From Stigmatella erecta (lineage in GTDB: Bacteria; Myxococcota; Myxococcia; Myxococcales; Myxococcaceae), in contig NZ_FOIJ01000001.1 of the NCBI RefSeq assembly GCF_900111745.1, positions 868,001 to 932,000 of the forward strand: a stretch of DNA of 64,000 nt. The letters are read 5' to 3'. The translations under genes and the position numbers were made by a program. Positions 23,908 through 33,379 of this stretch are shown piece by piece. The notes below the pieces were generated by a model, which saw only the letters and a program-made list of their open reading frames with translations, was not told the DNA's origin and searched no databases. The first letter of the stretch is position 1. Each line of letters starts with the position of its first letter.

Positions 23908-25465
23908 AGAAGGCGCGCGGCGCGTGCCGGTGTTCTGGCCCTGGCTCGCCCTGGTGGGGGGAGCCGGCCTGTCGATGCTCTTGAACTCGCGAGGGTCGCT
24001 GCTCCCCGGCTGGGGAATGGGGGCCTTGCTGCTCTTCTTCGTCCGCCAGCAGCGGCCGGGGGTGGGCTTCGCCGGCATCCTCTGCGTGAACACCCTCGCC
24101 ACGGGCCTGGTGAACCGGGAGGTGTTCCCGGGGTCCGTCGCGGACCATGCCGGGATGGCCTTGGGCGGCGCGTTCCTCCTGGCGCTGGTGTTCCTGGCGG
24201 ACCGGCTCATCGTGGGGCCACGCGCGTCCTTCGCGGGGACGCTCTTCCTGCCGGCGGCGATGACGGGGGTGGAGTTCTTCAGCAGCCTGGGCAACCCGTT
24301 CGGCACCTGGGGCTCGCTGGCCTACACCCAGGCGGGCGCGCCCGTGCTCGTGCAGCTCGTGTCGGTGACGGGCCTGTGGGGCCTGACGTTCGTCCTGGTG
24401 TGGTTCGCCTCCGTGGCCAACTGGGCCTTCGAGCACCGGGACGCGGGGCGCCGCGTGCTGCCCGGAGTCGCGGTGTTCGTGGCCGTGCTCGGGGGCATCC
24501 TCGCATTCGGTGCGCTGCGGCTCGCGGGGGCCGGGAGCGTGGGCGAGCGCGTGCGGGTCGCGGGCATCACGGTGGCGGGAGAGGTGGCCGCGGGACGTGA
24601 GGTGGGGCTGTCCCGGCTCATCCAGGAAGGAGCCTGGGGGGACGAGGACTGGCGAGCCTTCGCCGAGGCCTCGGGTGCGGTGAACGAGGAGTTGTTGCGC
24701 CTGTCCGCGCGCGAGGCCGAGCGGGGGGCGAAGCTCATCCTCTGGTCCGAGGGCAACGCGGTGGTGCTGGCCGGGCAGCTGCCGGCCCTGATCTCCCGGG
24801 GGAGCGCCCTGGCGCGCGAGCGAAGCGTGTGGCTCGGCATGGCGGTGGCGAGCTTCGAGCCCTCGGCGGAGCGCATGTTGCGCAACGAGCTCATCCTGGT
24901 AGGGCCGGAGGGGAACGTGGCCTGGCGCTACGTGAAGGCCCGGCCGGTACCGGGTTGGGAAGCGGAGCACTCCATTCCCGGGAGCCCGGAGGTGCCGGTG
25001 CTGCGCGGCTCGGGCGTGGGGAACGTGGGCGGGGCCATCTGCTTCGATGGGGACTTCCCGGCGGACTTCGCCGCCCCTACGGCCCGGGGCCTTGAGCTCC
25101 TCCTGCTGCCAGCGAGCGACTGGCGAGCCATCGGCTGGCTGCACCAGCGGCAGGCGGTGTTCCGTGCCGTGGAGCACGGGTTCAGCCTGCTGCGGCAGGC
25201 CAACCAGGGACAGTCGGTGGCGGTGGATGGCTACGGACGTGTGTATGGCGAACTGGACCACTTCACGGCGGAGGAGCGGGTGCTGCGCGCGGAGCTGCCG
25301 GTGGGCCAGGTCCGCACGCTCTACGCGCGCATCGGTGACTCCGTGGGCACGCTCTCCGGCTTGGCCGCGCTGGGGTGGGTGGGCTGGGCCGTTGTGAGGG
25401 GACTTGCCCGGCGGTGGCGCGCGGCGCAGAGGGCGGCTGGGAAGCCGGTGGAGAGCGAGGGCTGA
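23897..25465 (+). CDS. Apolipoprotein N-acyltransferase-like membrane CN hydrolase
   Basis: The protein has 522 residues. About seven hydrophobic segments fill the first ~220 residues, and a final one follows the catalytic domain. In between is a nitrilase-fold domain with candidate catalytic residues: Glu in LWSEGNAV, Lys in YVKARPVPGWE and Cys in GGAICFDGDFP. This is the layout of Lnt, which N-acylates lipoproteins in the inner membrane. The sequence is divergent, and a PadR-controlled copy suggests a regulated paralogue rather than the housekeeping enzyme. It overlaps the PadR gene by 11 bp, so the two are translationally coupled. Confidence 0.75.
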   Translation: MSGEEGARRVPVFWPWLALVGGAGLSMLLNSRGSLLPGWGMGALLLFFVRQQRPGVGFAGILCVNTLATGLVNREVFPGSVADHAGMALGGAFLLALVFLADRLIVGPRASFAGTLFLPAAMTGVEFFSSLGNPFGTWGSLAYTQAGAPVLVQLVSVTGLWGLTFVLVWFASVANWAFEHRDAGRRVLPGVAVFVAVLGGILAFGALRLAGAGSVGERVRVAGITVAGEVAAGREVGLSRLIQEGAWGDEDWRAFAEASGAVNEELLRLSAREAERGAKLILWSEGNAVVLAGQLPALISRGSALARERSVWLGMAVASFEPSAERMLRNELILVGPEGNVAWRYVKARPVPGWEAEHSIPGSPEVPVLRGSGVGNVGGAICFDGDFPADFAAPTARGLELLLLPASDWRAIGWLHQRQAVFRAVEHGFSLLRQANQGQSVAVDGYGRVYGELDHFTAEERVLRAELPVGQVRTLYARIGDSVGTLSGLAALGWVGWAVVRGLARRWRAAQRAAGKPVESEG

Positions 25466-25562
25466 AGCACCTCTCCCCCCCGGATTGAAGCAGTGTCGGC
25501 AGCAGGAAAGAGGCCGCCAAGGCGCGTTGATTCGGGGGAAACCGGCACGCTAGAGGGCCACC

Positions 25563-27038
25563 ATGCCCTGGGGATTGATCGTCGAACCCAACACCGTCTC
25601 GTCCTCGAAGTTCAGTGCCCTGTTCGCGGATGTGGGCCTCGAGCCCATCGTCGCGAGGGATGGGGCAGCGGCCAAGGCCTTGCTCCTGCAACGCACCGAG
25701 GCCCCCCGCGTGGTGCTGACGGAGCTGTCCTTGGCGGGCATCGATGGCTTTCAGCTGATCCGCGAACTCCGGCAGAGCGTGCCCCAGGCGCACATCCTGG
25801 CGATCTCCTCTTTCGTGAAGCTGCGCAACGCCGCACTCGATCAAAAGCAGCAGTTCAACATCGAGGCGGTGTTCGCCAAGTACGGTCCCCTGGAGTCCAT
25901 CCGCCGGACCCTCTACCGGGTGATGGGCGTCAAGCGCCCCGAGGCCCTCCCCGCGCTCGCCATGGACGCCGCGCTCCCCACGCTGCCCGAGCTGCCGCTG
26001 CTGCCTCTTCTGGAGGCGCGGCTGCTCCCCACGGAGCCCCCTGCCCGCTCACCCGCCGCGGCCCCCACGCTCTCGCAGCGAGAGCAAGTGCGCCTGGCGA
26101 CGATCGCCCACATGAACCTGGCCGACGACGAGGCCCCGGAGGAGCTGCTCCAGAGCCTCGTGCAGGAGACCGCGCGCACCTTCAACGTGCCCATCGCGCT
26201 GCTGTCGCTGGTGCTGAAGGACCGGCAGTGGTTCAAGGCGCATGTGGGGCTCAGCGGCAAGCTGCTCCAGGACCGCGGCACCGAGCGCGAGGCGGCGCTC
26301 TGCGCGCATGTGGTGGAAGCGGACGCAGCCGAGCCCCTGGTCGTCCCCGACGCCGCCACTCACCCCGTGTTCAGCTCCAACCGTCTGGTGCGTGAGGGCG
26401 TGTTCCGCTCATACGCGGGCGCGCCCCTCATCACCCGGGAGGGCACGGTGCTCGGCACGCTGTGCATCCTCGACCACAAGCCTTTGGCCATCTCCGCCGA
26501 GCAGGTGGCCGGGCTGGTGGCACTGGCACGCCGGGTCGCGGGGGAGATCGATCTTCGCGCCCAGCTGCGCAAGAGCCAGCGCGCCTTGAGCCAGGAGCGC
26601 GATGCGCACGTGGCGGTGCGCCTGCAGACGGACGTGCTGGCGGCCGCGCTCAACGGCCTGGAGGACGGGGTGCTGCTCTTCGATCACCGGCGCGTGATCC
26701 TCTTCGCCAACGAATACATGGCCCTGCTGGCGGACAAGAGCGTGCCGCAGCTCACCGGCATGCACCGGGATGCGTTCATCCGCGCCTTCTCGGCCCGCTT
26801 CAAGGATTCCGCCGACTTCCTGCAGCGGGTGCTCATCCCCGCGGATGGCCCCTATGTGGGGCGAGAGGACTTCGAGCTCAACTGCTTCCCGCGGCGCATC
26901 ATTCGATGGACCTCACGGCCGGTGGCCTTCCCTGATGGCAACTTCGGCCAGCTCACCGTCTACCGGGATGTGACAAACGAGATCGAATTCACCCCCGTGC
27001 GCACCTTCCGAGAGAGCGGCGTGTCCTCCGCGGAGTGA
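25563..27038 (+). CDS. Pseudo-receiver - GAF - PAS signalling protein
   Basis: The protein has 491 residues. Residues 1-~120 have a receiver fold, but the phosphoacceptor position holds Glu54 (VVLTELSLAGIDG) and the usual acidic pair is reduced to E8, so it is probably a constitutive or phosphorylation-independent module. A linker rich in Pro/Leu follows. A GAF domain lies at ~170-335 (PIALLSLVLKDRQWFKAHVG, YAGAPLITREGTVLGTLCIL). A PAS domain lies at ~365-470 (NGLEDGVLLFDHRRVILFAN). There is no histidine-kinase, GGDEF or DNA-binding output domain, so it likely acts by protein-protein contact. It is monocistronic. Confidence 0.8.
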   Translation: MPWGLIVEPNTVSSSKFSALFADVGLEPIVARDGAAAKALLLQRTEAPRVVLTELSLAGIDGFQLIRELRQSVPQAHILAISSFVKLRNAALDQKQQFNIEAVFAKYGPLESIRRTLYRVMGVKRPEALPALAMDAALPTLPELPLLPLLEARLLPTEPPARSPAAAPTLSQREQVRLATIAHMNLADDEAPEELLQSLVQETARTFNVPIALLSLVLKDRQWFKAHVGLSGKLLQDRGTEREAALCAHVVEADAAEPLVVPDAATHPVFSSNRLVREGVFRSYAGAPLITREGTVLGTLCILDHKPLAISAEQVAGLVALARRVAGEIDLRAQLRKSQRALSQERDAHVAVRLQTDVLAAALNGLEDGVLLFDHRRVILFANEYMALLADKSVPQLTGMHRDAFIRAFSARFKDSADFLQRVLIPADGPYVGREDFELNCFPRRIIRWTSRPVAFPDGNFGQLTVYRDVTNEIEFTPVRTFRESGVSSAE

Positions 27039-27106
27039 CCACCGGGTCGTCGCTTGCCCACGAAAGGCCTGCGGCGGTAATTTCGCCCTGTTCGCGGGAG
27101 GCAGTC

Positions 27107-27667
27107 ATGGCAGAGGTGATGACGGGCAATCGGCGCGGCAATGGTTGGCGGCTCGCGCTCTGGCCGGGAGCGGGGGCCCTGCTGCTGGCCCCAGCGGTAG
27201 CCATGCAGTTCACGACCGAGGTCAAGTGGGACATAACCGACTTTCTCGTGATGGGCGCGCTGATCGCCGCTGTCGGGGGGGCGATCGAGTTCCTGGTGCG
27301 CCGGTCGAACAGCCCCGCCTATCGCGCGGGCGCGGCGCTCACACTGGTCACGGCCTTTCTGCTCATCTGGGTGAACCTAGCGGCCGGGCTCATTGGGACG
27401 GAGGACCATCGCGCGAACCTTCTTTACGCGGGCGTGTTCGCGATCCTGGCCGGCGGCGCGCTGATGTCGCATTTCCGGCCCGCGGGCATGATGCGCACGC
27501 TGGTCGCAGCGGCGGCGGCGCAGGCGGCAATCGGTGCCGCAGCGGTACTCGCCGGATGGGGCATGGAGGGGCAGAACTGGCCTCGCGACGTGATCGGCGC
27601 CAACGGTATGTTCGCGGCGCTGTGGCTGGCCTCCGCCGCCCTGTTCGGCCGGGCGGCGCGCGTCTGA
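27107..27667 (+). CDS. Small integral membrane protein, function unknown
   Basis: The protein has 186 residues with about five transmembrane helices (LALWPGAGALLLAPAVAMQF, FLVMGALIAAVGGAIEFLV, AALTLVTAFLLIWVNLAAG, LLYAGVFAILAGGALMS, and one near the C-terminus). Residues such as GTEDHRANLLY lie in a loop. It resembles widespread uncharacterised bacterial membrane proteins. The start ATG is preceded by GGGAGG. Confidence 0.7.
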   Translation: MAEVMTGNRRGNGWRLALWPGAGALLLAPAVAMQFTTEVKWDITDFLVMGALIAAVGGAIEFLVRRSNSPAYRAGAALTLVTAFLLIWVNLAAGLIGTEDHRANLLYAGVFAILAGGALMSHFRPAGMMRTLVAAAAAQAAIGAAAVLAGWGMEGQNWPRDVIGANGMFAALWLASAALFGRAARV

Positions 27668-27794
27668 GCCGCTGGACCCGGCGATAGCGGAAGGACCCTA
27701 CCTCGTGACCCTGCCGGCGGGCCTTGCGCTCGTAGCACGTTTCCGGCCAGCCGGTGGGCGGGCCAGGCAACCGGAAGCTGCCTGGTGAACAGGC

Positions 27795-28610
27795 TCAGGC
27801 CTGGGTGCTCTCCAGCAGTTCGATGTAACGCCGGGCGGAACTCGCGATCGCGTCTCCTCCACGCTGGAGCACCTCCCGGCCGGGAAACGCGCCGTAGACG
27901 CGCTCGAATCGCCACGGCGCGAGCGTGGCGGCGATGCGCCGCACCGTGCCCGCCGACAGCGGCATCATGTTGGGGTAGCTCCAGAGGAAGGAGACCCGAG
28001 AGGTGTCGCTGGCGACCTGCACGATGTCTCCGCTCAGCAGGGCCCCCCGCTGGTCCGCGCCAGCCGTCCAGTGCAGCACTGTCCCTCCGGGGAAATGGCC
28101 GCCGAGCCGGAGGAGCGTCACCTGCTCGCCGAGCTTCAGCGTCTCGCCACTCCAGGACTGAATGTGCGGATCCGGGCGCATCACCCACTGCGCATCGGCG
28201 GAATGGAGGTGGATGGGGCACTGGAAGGCGCGCGCCCAGTCCTGCATGCACGTGTAGTAGTGCGGGTGGGAGATGGCAATCGCGCTCAAGCCGCCCAACG
28301 CGCGCACGATCGCCTCGGTCGCCCCGTCGAGCAGCGCCACGCAGTCCCACAAGATGTTGCCCGCCGGCGTGCGCAGCAGCAGCGCGCGCTGGCCAATCGC
28401 GAAGCCCGGCTGTGTGTGGATGGCGAACAGGCCCGGTTCGAGCTCACGCCAGCTGTTGGTGTGCCCCTGGGCGAGTACTTCGGGGGTCGTCCATGTCTGG
28501 CCTCCGCGAGGCATGTACTGGCGCTCGTCTTCACAAATGGGGCAGCGAGGAGGGGGCGTGGAGGACTCCGGGTAGGAAGTCCCACAGGTGGAGCAGAGGT
28601 GTATCGCCAT
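27795..28610 (-). CDS. MBL-fold metallohydrolase with N-terminal zinc ribbon
   Basis: The protein has 271 residues. Two CxxC pairs (C6/C9 and C23/C26) form a small zinc ribbon. The metallo-beta-lactamase fold follows with AIAISHPHYYTCMQDWA, the HxH of the metal site (the usual DH part is replaced), LGGHFPGGTVLHW with the next His, and LLSGDIVQVASD with the bridging Asp. This HPHYYT variant defines an uncharacterised MBL subgroup. AGGAG precedes the ATG. The much longer open frame upstream is a shadow of the GH43 gene. Confidence 0.82.
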   Translation of the reverse strand: MAIHLCSTCGTSYPESSTPPPRCPICEDERQYMPRGGQTWTTPEVLAQGHTNSWRELEPGLFAIHTQPGFAIGQRALLLRTPAGNILWDCVALLDGATEAIVRALGGLSAIAISHPHYYTCMQDWARAFQCPIHLHSADAQWVMRPDPHIQSWSGETLKLGEQVTLLRLGGHFPGGTVLHWTAGADQRGALLSGDIVQVASDTSRVSFLWSYPNMMPLSAGTVRRIAATLAPWRFERVYGAFPGREVLQRGGDAIASSARRYIELLESTQA

Positions 28611-28711
28611 CAGCACGCTCCTGGAGCCGGGTTCACGGTGGAGATTGCGTCCAACGAGCTGCGGGAGCTGGCGCGGCGCGCCAGTTCCCTGAAGGCTGAG
28701 CGCGGAAAGGC

Positions 28712-30142
28712 TCAGGGCATCGGCCGCGAGCTCACCGACGGCGCGGCGGGCATGGACGGCCAACCGTTGCTCCAGACAATGGCATCCACGAGCATCACGC
28801 GCGCGGTGTGGGCGCTGTTCCACGCGTGGTACACCATCACCGAGGTCCCCGAGGGGGCGGTGATGACCGAGCCGTGCCCAGGGCCTTCCCAACCCGGCAC
28901 GGTCTTGAGGATGGGAGCGCTGGCCTTGGTGTACGGGCCCAGGGGGCTCGTCGCGCGGGCCACGCCGATGGCGTAGGTGCCGTTGTAATAGGCGTTGCCG
29001 CTGTAGAAGAGGTAGTAGTAGCCGTCCTTCGCCACGACCCACGGCGCCTCGACCACCCCACCCTCCCAAGAACGGTCATTGGTGATGAGCGTCTGCCGCG
29101 CGCCCACCAGCGACAGGCCATCCGCCGAGAGCGCCTGGCCGTAGATGGGCGTCTTCTGCCCCACCGCGTTGCCGTCCGCCTTCCACACCAGGTACTTCGT
29201 CCCCGCGGTGTCGGTGAAGAACGTGGCGTCGATCATCCCCATCGACGCGTCCTGAATCAGGGGGCGGCCCAGATCGGTGAAGGGCCCGAGCGGACTGGTG
29301 GCGGTGGCGGCGCCAATCGAGAGCACGCCATTGGTGGCGCGCGCCGTGTAGTAGGCGATGTAGCGCGAGCCCACGCGGTGGATCTCCGGAGCCCAGAAGT
29401 CCGAGGAGGCCCAGGCGGGCCGCTTGCCCGAGGGGAAGATGAAGCCCGCCTGCGTCCAGGTCACCAGGTCCGAAGACGTCCGGATGGGGAACGCACTGGC
29501 GGCGCCGCCCGACGTGCACACCGCGATGTACTTGCCCCCATCGAAGATGACGCCTGGGTCGGCGCAGTCATTGGGGAACACCGGGTTCCGGTAGAGCCCT
29601 CCACACCCCGTGTACCGGAACGTCATGGCACAGCCATTGGCCCCGGTGAAATACGGCCGCCAACCATTGGAGAGCGCCGCGTAGGAGTTGGGGCTCTCAT
29701 TGATGCACGAGCGGTCCCAGAACACGCGCCCGCCCACGTCGTCGTAAGTCCCCGGGTTGGCGTGGATCCACTTCGGGCCATAGGTGACGCGCGTGGAGCA
29801 CGCGGGGGCCCCCGCGCAGTCCGAGTCGAACGACATCACGCACGCGTTGTTGCCGGTGAAGTACGGCTTCCACCCGTTGGAAAGGACCGCGTAGGAATTG
29901 GATCCCTCGTTGACGCAGGTCCCATCCCAAGTCACCTGGCCGTCCGCGATGTCGAATTGATCCGGGTGACCGGGGTGGATCCACGCATCGCCGTACACGA
30001 TGCGGGTGGTACAGGCGAGCGGCGCCTGGGCGGTGGCCAGTGCCGCCTCCGCCTCGCTCCCCACCTCATTGCCACATCCCACGCCAGAGACTGCGGCGGC
30101 ACTCAAGACGGTCAGGGCCGCGAACTTCCGATAGGTCTTCAT
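28712..30142 (-). CDS. Secreted glycoside hydrolase family 43-like lipoprotein
   Basis: The protein has 476 residues. A signal peptide with lipobox-like SGVGC gives an acylated Cys around residue 23. Two ~60-residue repeats follow, each running from Y-G-x-x-WIH to SNGW-PYFTG and a Cys-containing end, with four paired Cys; they look like a carbohydrate-binding module duplicated in tandem. From ~170 a five-bladed propeller of GH43 type has the base Asp in DCADPGVIFDGGKYIAV, the second Asp in MIDATFFTD and a candidate acid Glu in GGVVEAPWVV. Expected activity is on arabinan or xylan side chains outside the cell. GGAGGGTG precedes the ATG. Confidence 0.82.
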   Translation of the reverse strand: MKTYRKFAALTVLSAAAVSGVGCGNEVGSEAEAALATAQAPLACTTRIVYGDAWIHPGHPDQFDIADGQVTWDGTCVNEGSNSYAVLSNGWKPYFTGNNACVMSFDSDCAGAPACSTRVTYGPKWIHANPGTYDDVGGRVFWDRSCINESPNSYAALSNGWRPYFTGANGCAMTFRYTGCGGLYRNPVFPNDCADPGVIFDGGKYIAVCTSGGAASAFPIRTSSDLVTWTQAGFIFPSGKRPAWASSDFWAPEIHRVGSRYIAYYTARATNGVLSIGAATATSPLGPFTDLGRPLIQDASMGMIDATFFTDTAGTKYLVWKADGNAVGQKTPIYGQALSADGLSLVGARQTLITNDRSWEGGVVEAPWVVAKDGYYYLFYSGNAYYNGTYAIGVARATSPLGPYTKASAPILKTVPGWEGPGHGSVITAPSGTSVMVYHAWNSAHTARVMLVDAIVWSNGWPSMPAAPSVSSRPMP

Positions 30143-30238
30143 GAAGAGACACCCTCCTGGAGTCATGCTCCAAGAGCACTCTGCCTCAGAACAGAAAATC
30201 CTGAAAATGCGAAAATACCAGTGTGACGTGGAGCGTCT

Positions 30239-32281
30239 TCAGAAGGCCGTGGGAGGGTCGTACACCTCTGCCGACGAGAGGTAGGCGCTGGTGTTGTACC
30301 CCCCTGTGATGAGGACCCTGCCGTCGTCGAGCCGCGTCGCCGTATGCACGTAGCGCGGTGTGGCCAGAGAACCGGTAGGGCTCCAAGTGCCCGTGTCCGG
30401 ATCGTACAGCTCCGACGCCGCCAGGTACCGGCTGCCCACCTCGTTGTATCCCCCTGTGATGAGCACCTTACCGTTGGCGAGCCGCGTCGCCGTATGCCAG
30501 GAACGAGGCGTGGACAGGGAGTTGGTGGGGCTCCAGGTGCCCGTGGCCGGGTCGTATAGCTCCGACGCCGCCAGGTACCGGCCGCTCTGGCTGTTCTCTC
30601 CCCCCGAGACGAGCACCTTGCCGTTGGCGAGCACCGTCGCCGTATGGCCGGCGCGCTTGGAGAGCATCGCGTTGGTGGGGCTCCAGGTGCCCGTGCCCGG
30701 ATCGTATACGTGCGCCGCCGCCAAGTATCCTGCGGGGGACTCTCCTCCCGCGAGGAGAACCTTGCCATTGGGCAGCAGCGTCGCCGTCTGGCGATAGATC
30801 GGTGTGGGCAGAGCGCCCGTGGGACTCCAGGCCCCCGTGGCCGGGTCATACACCTCCGAAGATGCCAGGCGACTCGAATTGTAGATTCCCCCTACGATGA
30901 GCACCCTGCCATCGAGCAGCAGCGTCGCCGTCTGGCGGTAACGGGGAGTAGACAGGGAGCCGGAGAGACTCCAGGTGCCCGTGGCCGGATCGTACACCTC
31001 CGACGCCGCCAAGAAGCCATTGCCGTTGGATCCCCCTGAGACAAGAACCTTGCCATTGGGCAGCAGCGTCGCCGCATGCCAGAAGTGCGCTTTGGACATG
31101 GGGGCGGTGGGGCTCCAGGTGCCCGTGGCGGGATTGAACACCTCCGCCGCCGCCAGGAAGCCCGTGTCACTCCACCCTCCCAAAACGAGCACCTGACCGC
31201 CGGGCAACAGCGTCGCCGTATGCTCGTAGCGCCGCGCGGCCATGGCGTCCACCGCGGTCCAACTCCCCGTAGCCCGCCAGACCACGCCCTTGGAGACGCA
31301 CAGCGCCAGATGGCCCGTGTTCTGTCCGCCGCGTCCGTCCTTCACCGTCACGCTCACCTGGCAGTTGTTGCAAGGCGACGTGGGCAGGGCCGAGGGCGTG
31401 AAAGCCGCGCTGGAGGCGGCCGTGTCCGTGAAGCTGCCCGCGCACGTGGTGTTCCACTGGTAGCTCAGGCTGTCGCCGTCCACGTCGGTGGCCGACACGG
31501 ACAGGGCCGTCGGCTGGCCCACGTTCAGGTAGGACTGCGTGGAGGTCAGGGCTACCAGCTTGGGCGCGGTATTGAAGCCCACCTTCACCTCGGAGGCCCC
31601 GCTGCCCTGCGAGACATTCACCGTCACGCTCACCGAGAGGGCCGCTCCCCGAGAGTCACTCACCGTGAGCACGAGGGGCACCGCGCCCTGGGTGGCGGGC
31701 GCCGCCCAGAGGGTCTGGGGCTGGGTGGGAGCCGAAAAACTCCCGGAGGGAGCCTCCCAAGCGAAGCTCAAGGTGTCGCCCGCGTTGGGATCATGGGCAC
31801 TGACCGTCAGGGAGACACTGCCCCCCGGGACCACGGTGGACGGGTTGACCCTCAAGGAATCGATCAGGGGCGCCTCGTTGATCAAGGGAGGCGGAGGGGT
31901 GACATCTTGGAGCGTGAGGGCCACCAGGCCGGTGGCATCCGCCGTGACGGTGACATCCTCGGCGCGCCCCTCGTAGCGCAAGATGCCGACCGCGGTGAAC
32001 GCCTGGGCCAGGAAGGTCCGGTGAGGGCCCGCTGGGATGCCCTCCAGGACGCCACTCCACGTCCCGTCCGTGAACACCAACTGGGTGGACAGCGAGGCCA
32101 TGTCGGAGGCGGAAACCGTGACGGTGACGCGCGAGACGTCGCCCGGCACGGCCGAGGACGTGTCAACGGCCAGCCGCATCGTGCCGGTGGGAGCACCGGC
32201 GGGGGGCAGCGGCGAGGGTTCACAACCGACGAGCACCGCCAGCATGAGCAGGGGGACGGCGAAGAGACGCAGCAGGGACAC
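30239..32281 (-). CDS. Secreted lipoprotein with Ig-like domains and Kelch repeats
   Basis: The protein has 680 residues from a GTG. The lipobox LAVLVGC puts the acylated Cys at ~20. A ~110-residue domain and two PKD/cadherin-like segments (SVSLTVSAHDPNAGDTLSFAW; ALSVSATDVDGDSLSYQW) lead to a C-terminal propeller of about seven ~48-residue Kelch repeats. Each has the form HTATLL-NGKVLVSGG...AASEVYDPATGTWSPT. The repeats are very alike, as in many myxobacterial surface Kelch lipoproteins. The ligand is unknown. It is 96 bp upstream of the GH43 gene on the same strand. Confidence 0.85.
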   Translation of the reverse strand: MSLLRLFAVPLLMLAVLVGCEPSPLPPAGAPTGTMRLAVDTSSAVPGDVSRVTVTVSASDMASLSTQLVFTDGTWSGVLEGIPAGPHRTFLAQAFTAVGILRYEGRAEDVTVTADATGLVALTLQDVTPPPPLINEAPLIDSLRVNPSTVVPGGSVSLTVSAHDPNAGDTLSFAWEAPSGSFSAPTQPQTLWAAPATQGAVPLVLTVSDSRGAALSVSVTVNVSQGSGASEVKVGFNTAPKLVALTSTQSYLNVGQPTALSVSATDVDGDSLSYQWNTTCAGSFTDTAASSAAFTPSALPTSPCNNCQVSVTVKDGRGGQNTGHLALCVSKGVVWRATGSWTAVDAMAARRYEHTATLLPGGQVLVLGGWSDTGFLAAAEVFNPATGTWSPTAPMSKAHFWHAATLLPNGKVLVSGGSNGNGFLAASEVYDPATGTWSLSGSLSTPRYRQTATLLLDGRVLIVGGIYNSSRLASSEVYDPATGAWSPTGALPTPIYRQTATLLPNGKVLLAGGESPAGYLAAAHVYDPGTGTWSPTNAMLSKRAGHTATVLANGKVLVSGGENSQSGRYLAASELYDPATGTWSPTNSLSTPRSWHTATRLANGKVLITGGYNEVGSRYLAASELYDPDTGTWSPTGSLATPRYVHTATRLDDGRVLITGGYNTSAYLSSAEVYDPPTAF

Positions 32282-32391
32282 AGGAGGTCCTTCTCAAGGA
32301 GAAAAGGGGCGCGAACGGGAGGACGCGGCGGGGACTGTAGAACAACACGCGCATGCGTGCTCAGGGGGGAGCCGCGGCGCTGCTGCGTTGA

Positions 32392-33351
32392 TTACGGAGT
32401 GTCCGAAGTATGGGGGCGAGGCGGCACGAACACAGGGTAGTAACAGGCGCCCTTCCAGTCGTAAGCGCCCTCTCCGCAAGGTGGGGTCCCCCTGGCCCCC
32501 TCGACCCAGCAGCCTCCCCGGATGTTGGTCTGGTACCCAGGGCACGGCGGACGTCGCTGGCCTGGAAGAGGCTCTTTGGGCATTTCGAGGTGCAGTCCTC
32601 CAGGCTCGGACGATGGCGCCATGCTGGGCATTGGCGCTTCTTCCACGGCCGCGTCCGCCACGCCTCGGGTTCCTGCATCGCCCATCACGGAGGGAGGCGC
32701 CCACACGCCCTCCAGGTTCAAGTGACCGGAGAGCAGGACGAGGAGCCCGAAGGCCAAGCAGCCCGCCAGCATGGGCAAGGCCAACCCACGGCTCAGCAAA
32801 GCCACCAAAGGCCGAACCCGTTTCGGCAGCATGGCACGAGGCCCTCGGCCTGCGGAGACCTTCTCCAGGGCAGCGGCCAGTTCGGCCGCACTGCCTCGGT
32901 CCTGAGGTTTCTCGGAGAGCATGCGGAGAATGAGGTTCTCCAGTTCGGAGGCCATCGGGGTCAACCTCCCGGGAGGAACCATGACCGCCAGGATATCGCG
33001 CCCATCATCGCCCACGAGGGATGGGTCCGTCGCCAGGGGTGGAAGGCCCTCTACCCACTGCATCACGAGAAAGGGGTGCCGCTCTCCTTCCCGACTCCCC
33101 GTCCAAGTTCCTCGCCCCAGGAGCTGAGGCACGCTGGGGTGCTGAATCCGGGCGAGCAGTTCCGCCTCGCGGTCAAAACGGAGATCCTCCGGGAAGCGCG
33201 CCAACTTGAGGGCCACCGGAGCCCCCTTTCGCCATCCTTTCCTGTGCGCGCGGTAGACCGCCCCGTACGTGCCATAGCCCGCGCGTCCGTGGACCTGCCA
33301 AGACCCCAGCGGGGTCCCCGGCGGAAGCGCCTCGGGCAGCAACTCCTCCAT
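32392..33351 (-). CDS. Ser/Thr protein-kinase relative with the catalytic core deleted
   Basis: The protein has 319 residues. The N-lobe is normal: Gly-rich loop GRAGYGTYGAV (22-32), VALKL with Lys49, the alpha-C Glu near 63, and the hinge HPFLVMQWVEGLP (92-104). About 30 residues later it already reads TPMASELENLILRMLSEKP, a typical end of the C-lobe. The HRD catalytic loop, DFG and APE, roughly 170 residues, are missing while the frame stays open. A transmembrane helix (~188-208) and a Cys-containing extracellular end (PPCPGYQTNIRGGCW) remain. It cannot be an active kinase; it is a decaying gene or a truncated membrane protein. GGGAGG precedes the ATG. Confidence 0.75.
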   Translation of the reverse strand: MEELLPEALPPGTPLGSWQVHGRAGYGTYGAVYRAHRKGWRKGAPVALKLARFPEDLRFDREAELLARIQHPSVPQLLGRGTWTGSREGERHPFLVMQWVEGLPPLATDPSLVGDDGRDILAVMVPPGRLTPMASELENLILRMLSEKPQDRGSAAELAAALEKVSAGRGPRAMLPKRVRPLVALLSRGLALPMLAGCLAFGLLVLLSGHLNLEGVWAPPSVMGDAGTRGVADAAVEEAPMPSMAPSSEPGGLHLEMPKEPLPGQRRPPCPGYQTNIRGGCWVEGARGTPPCGEGAYDWKGACYYPVFVPPRPHTSDTP

Positions 33352-33379
33352 GGAACACCTCCCAGACACATCTGAGCAC

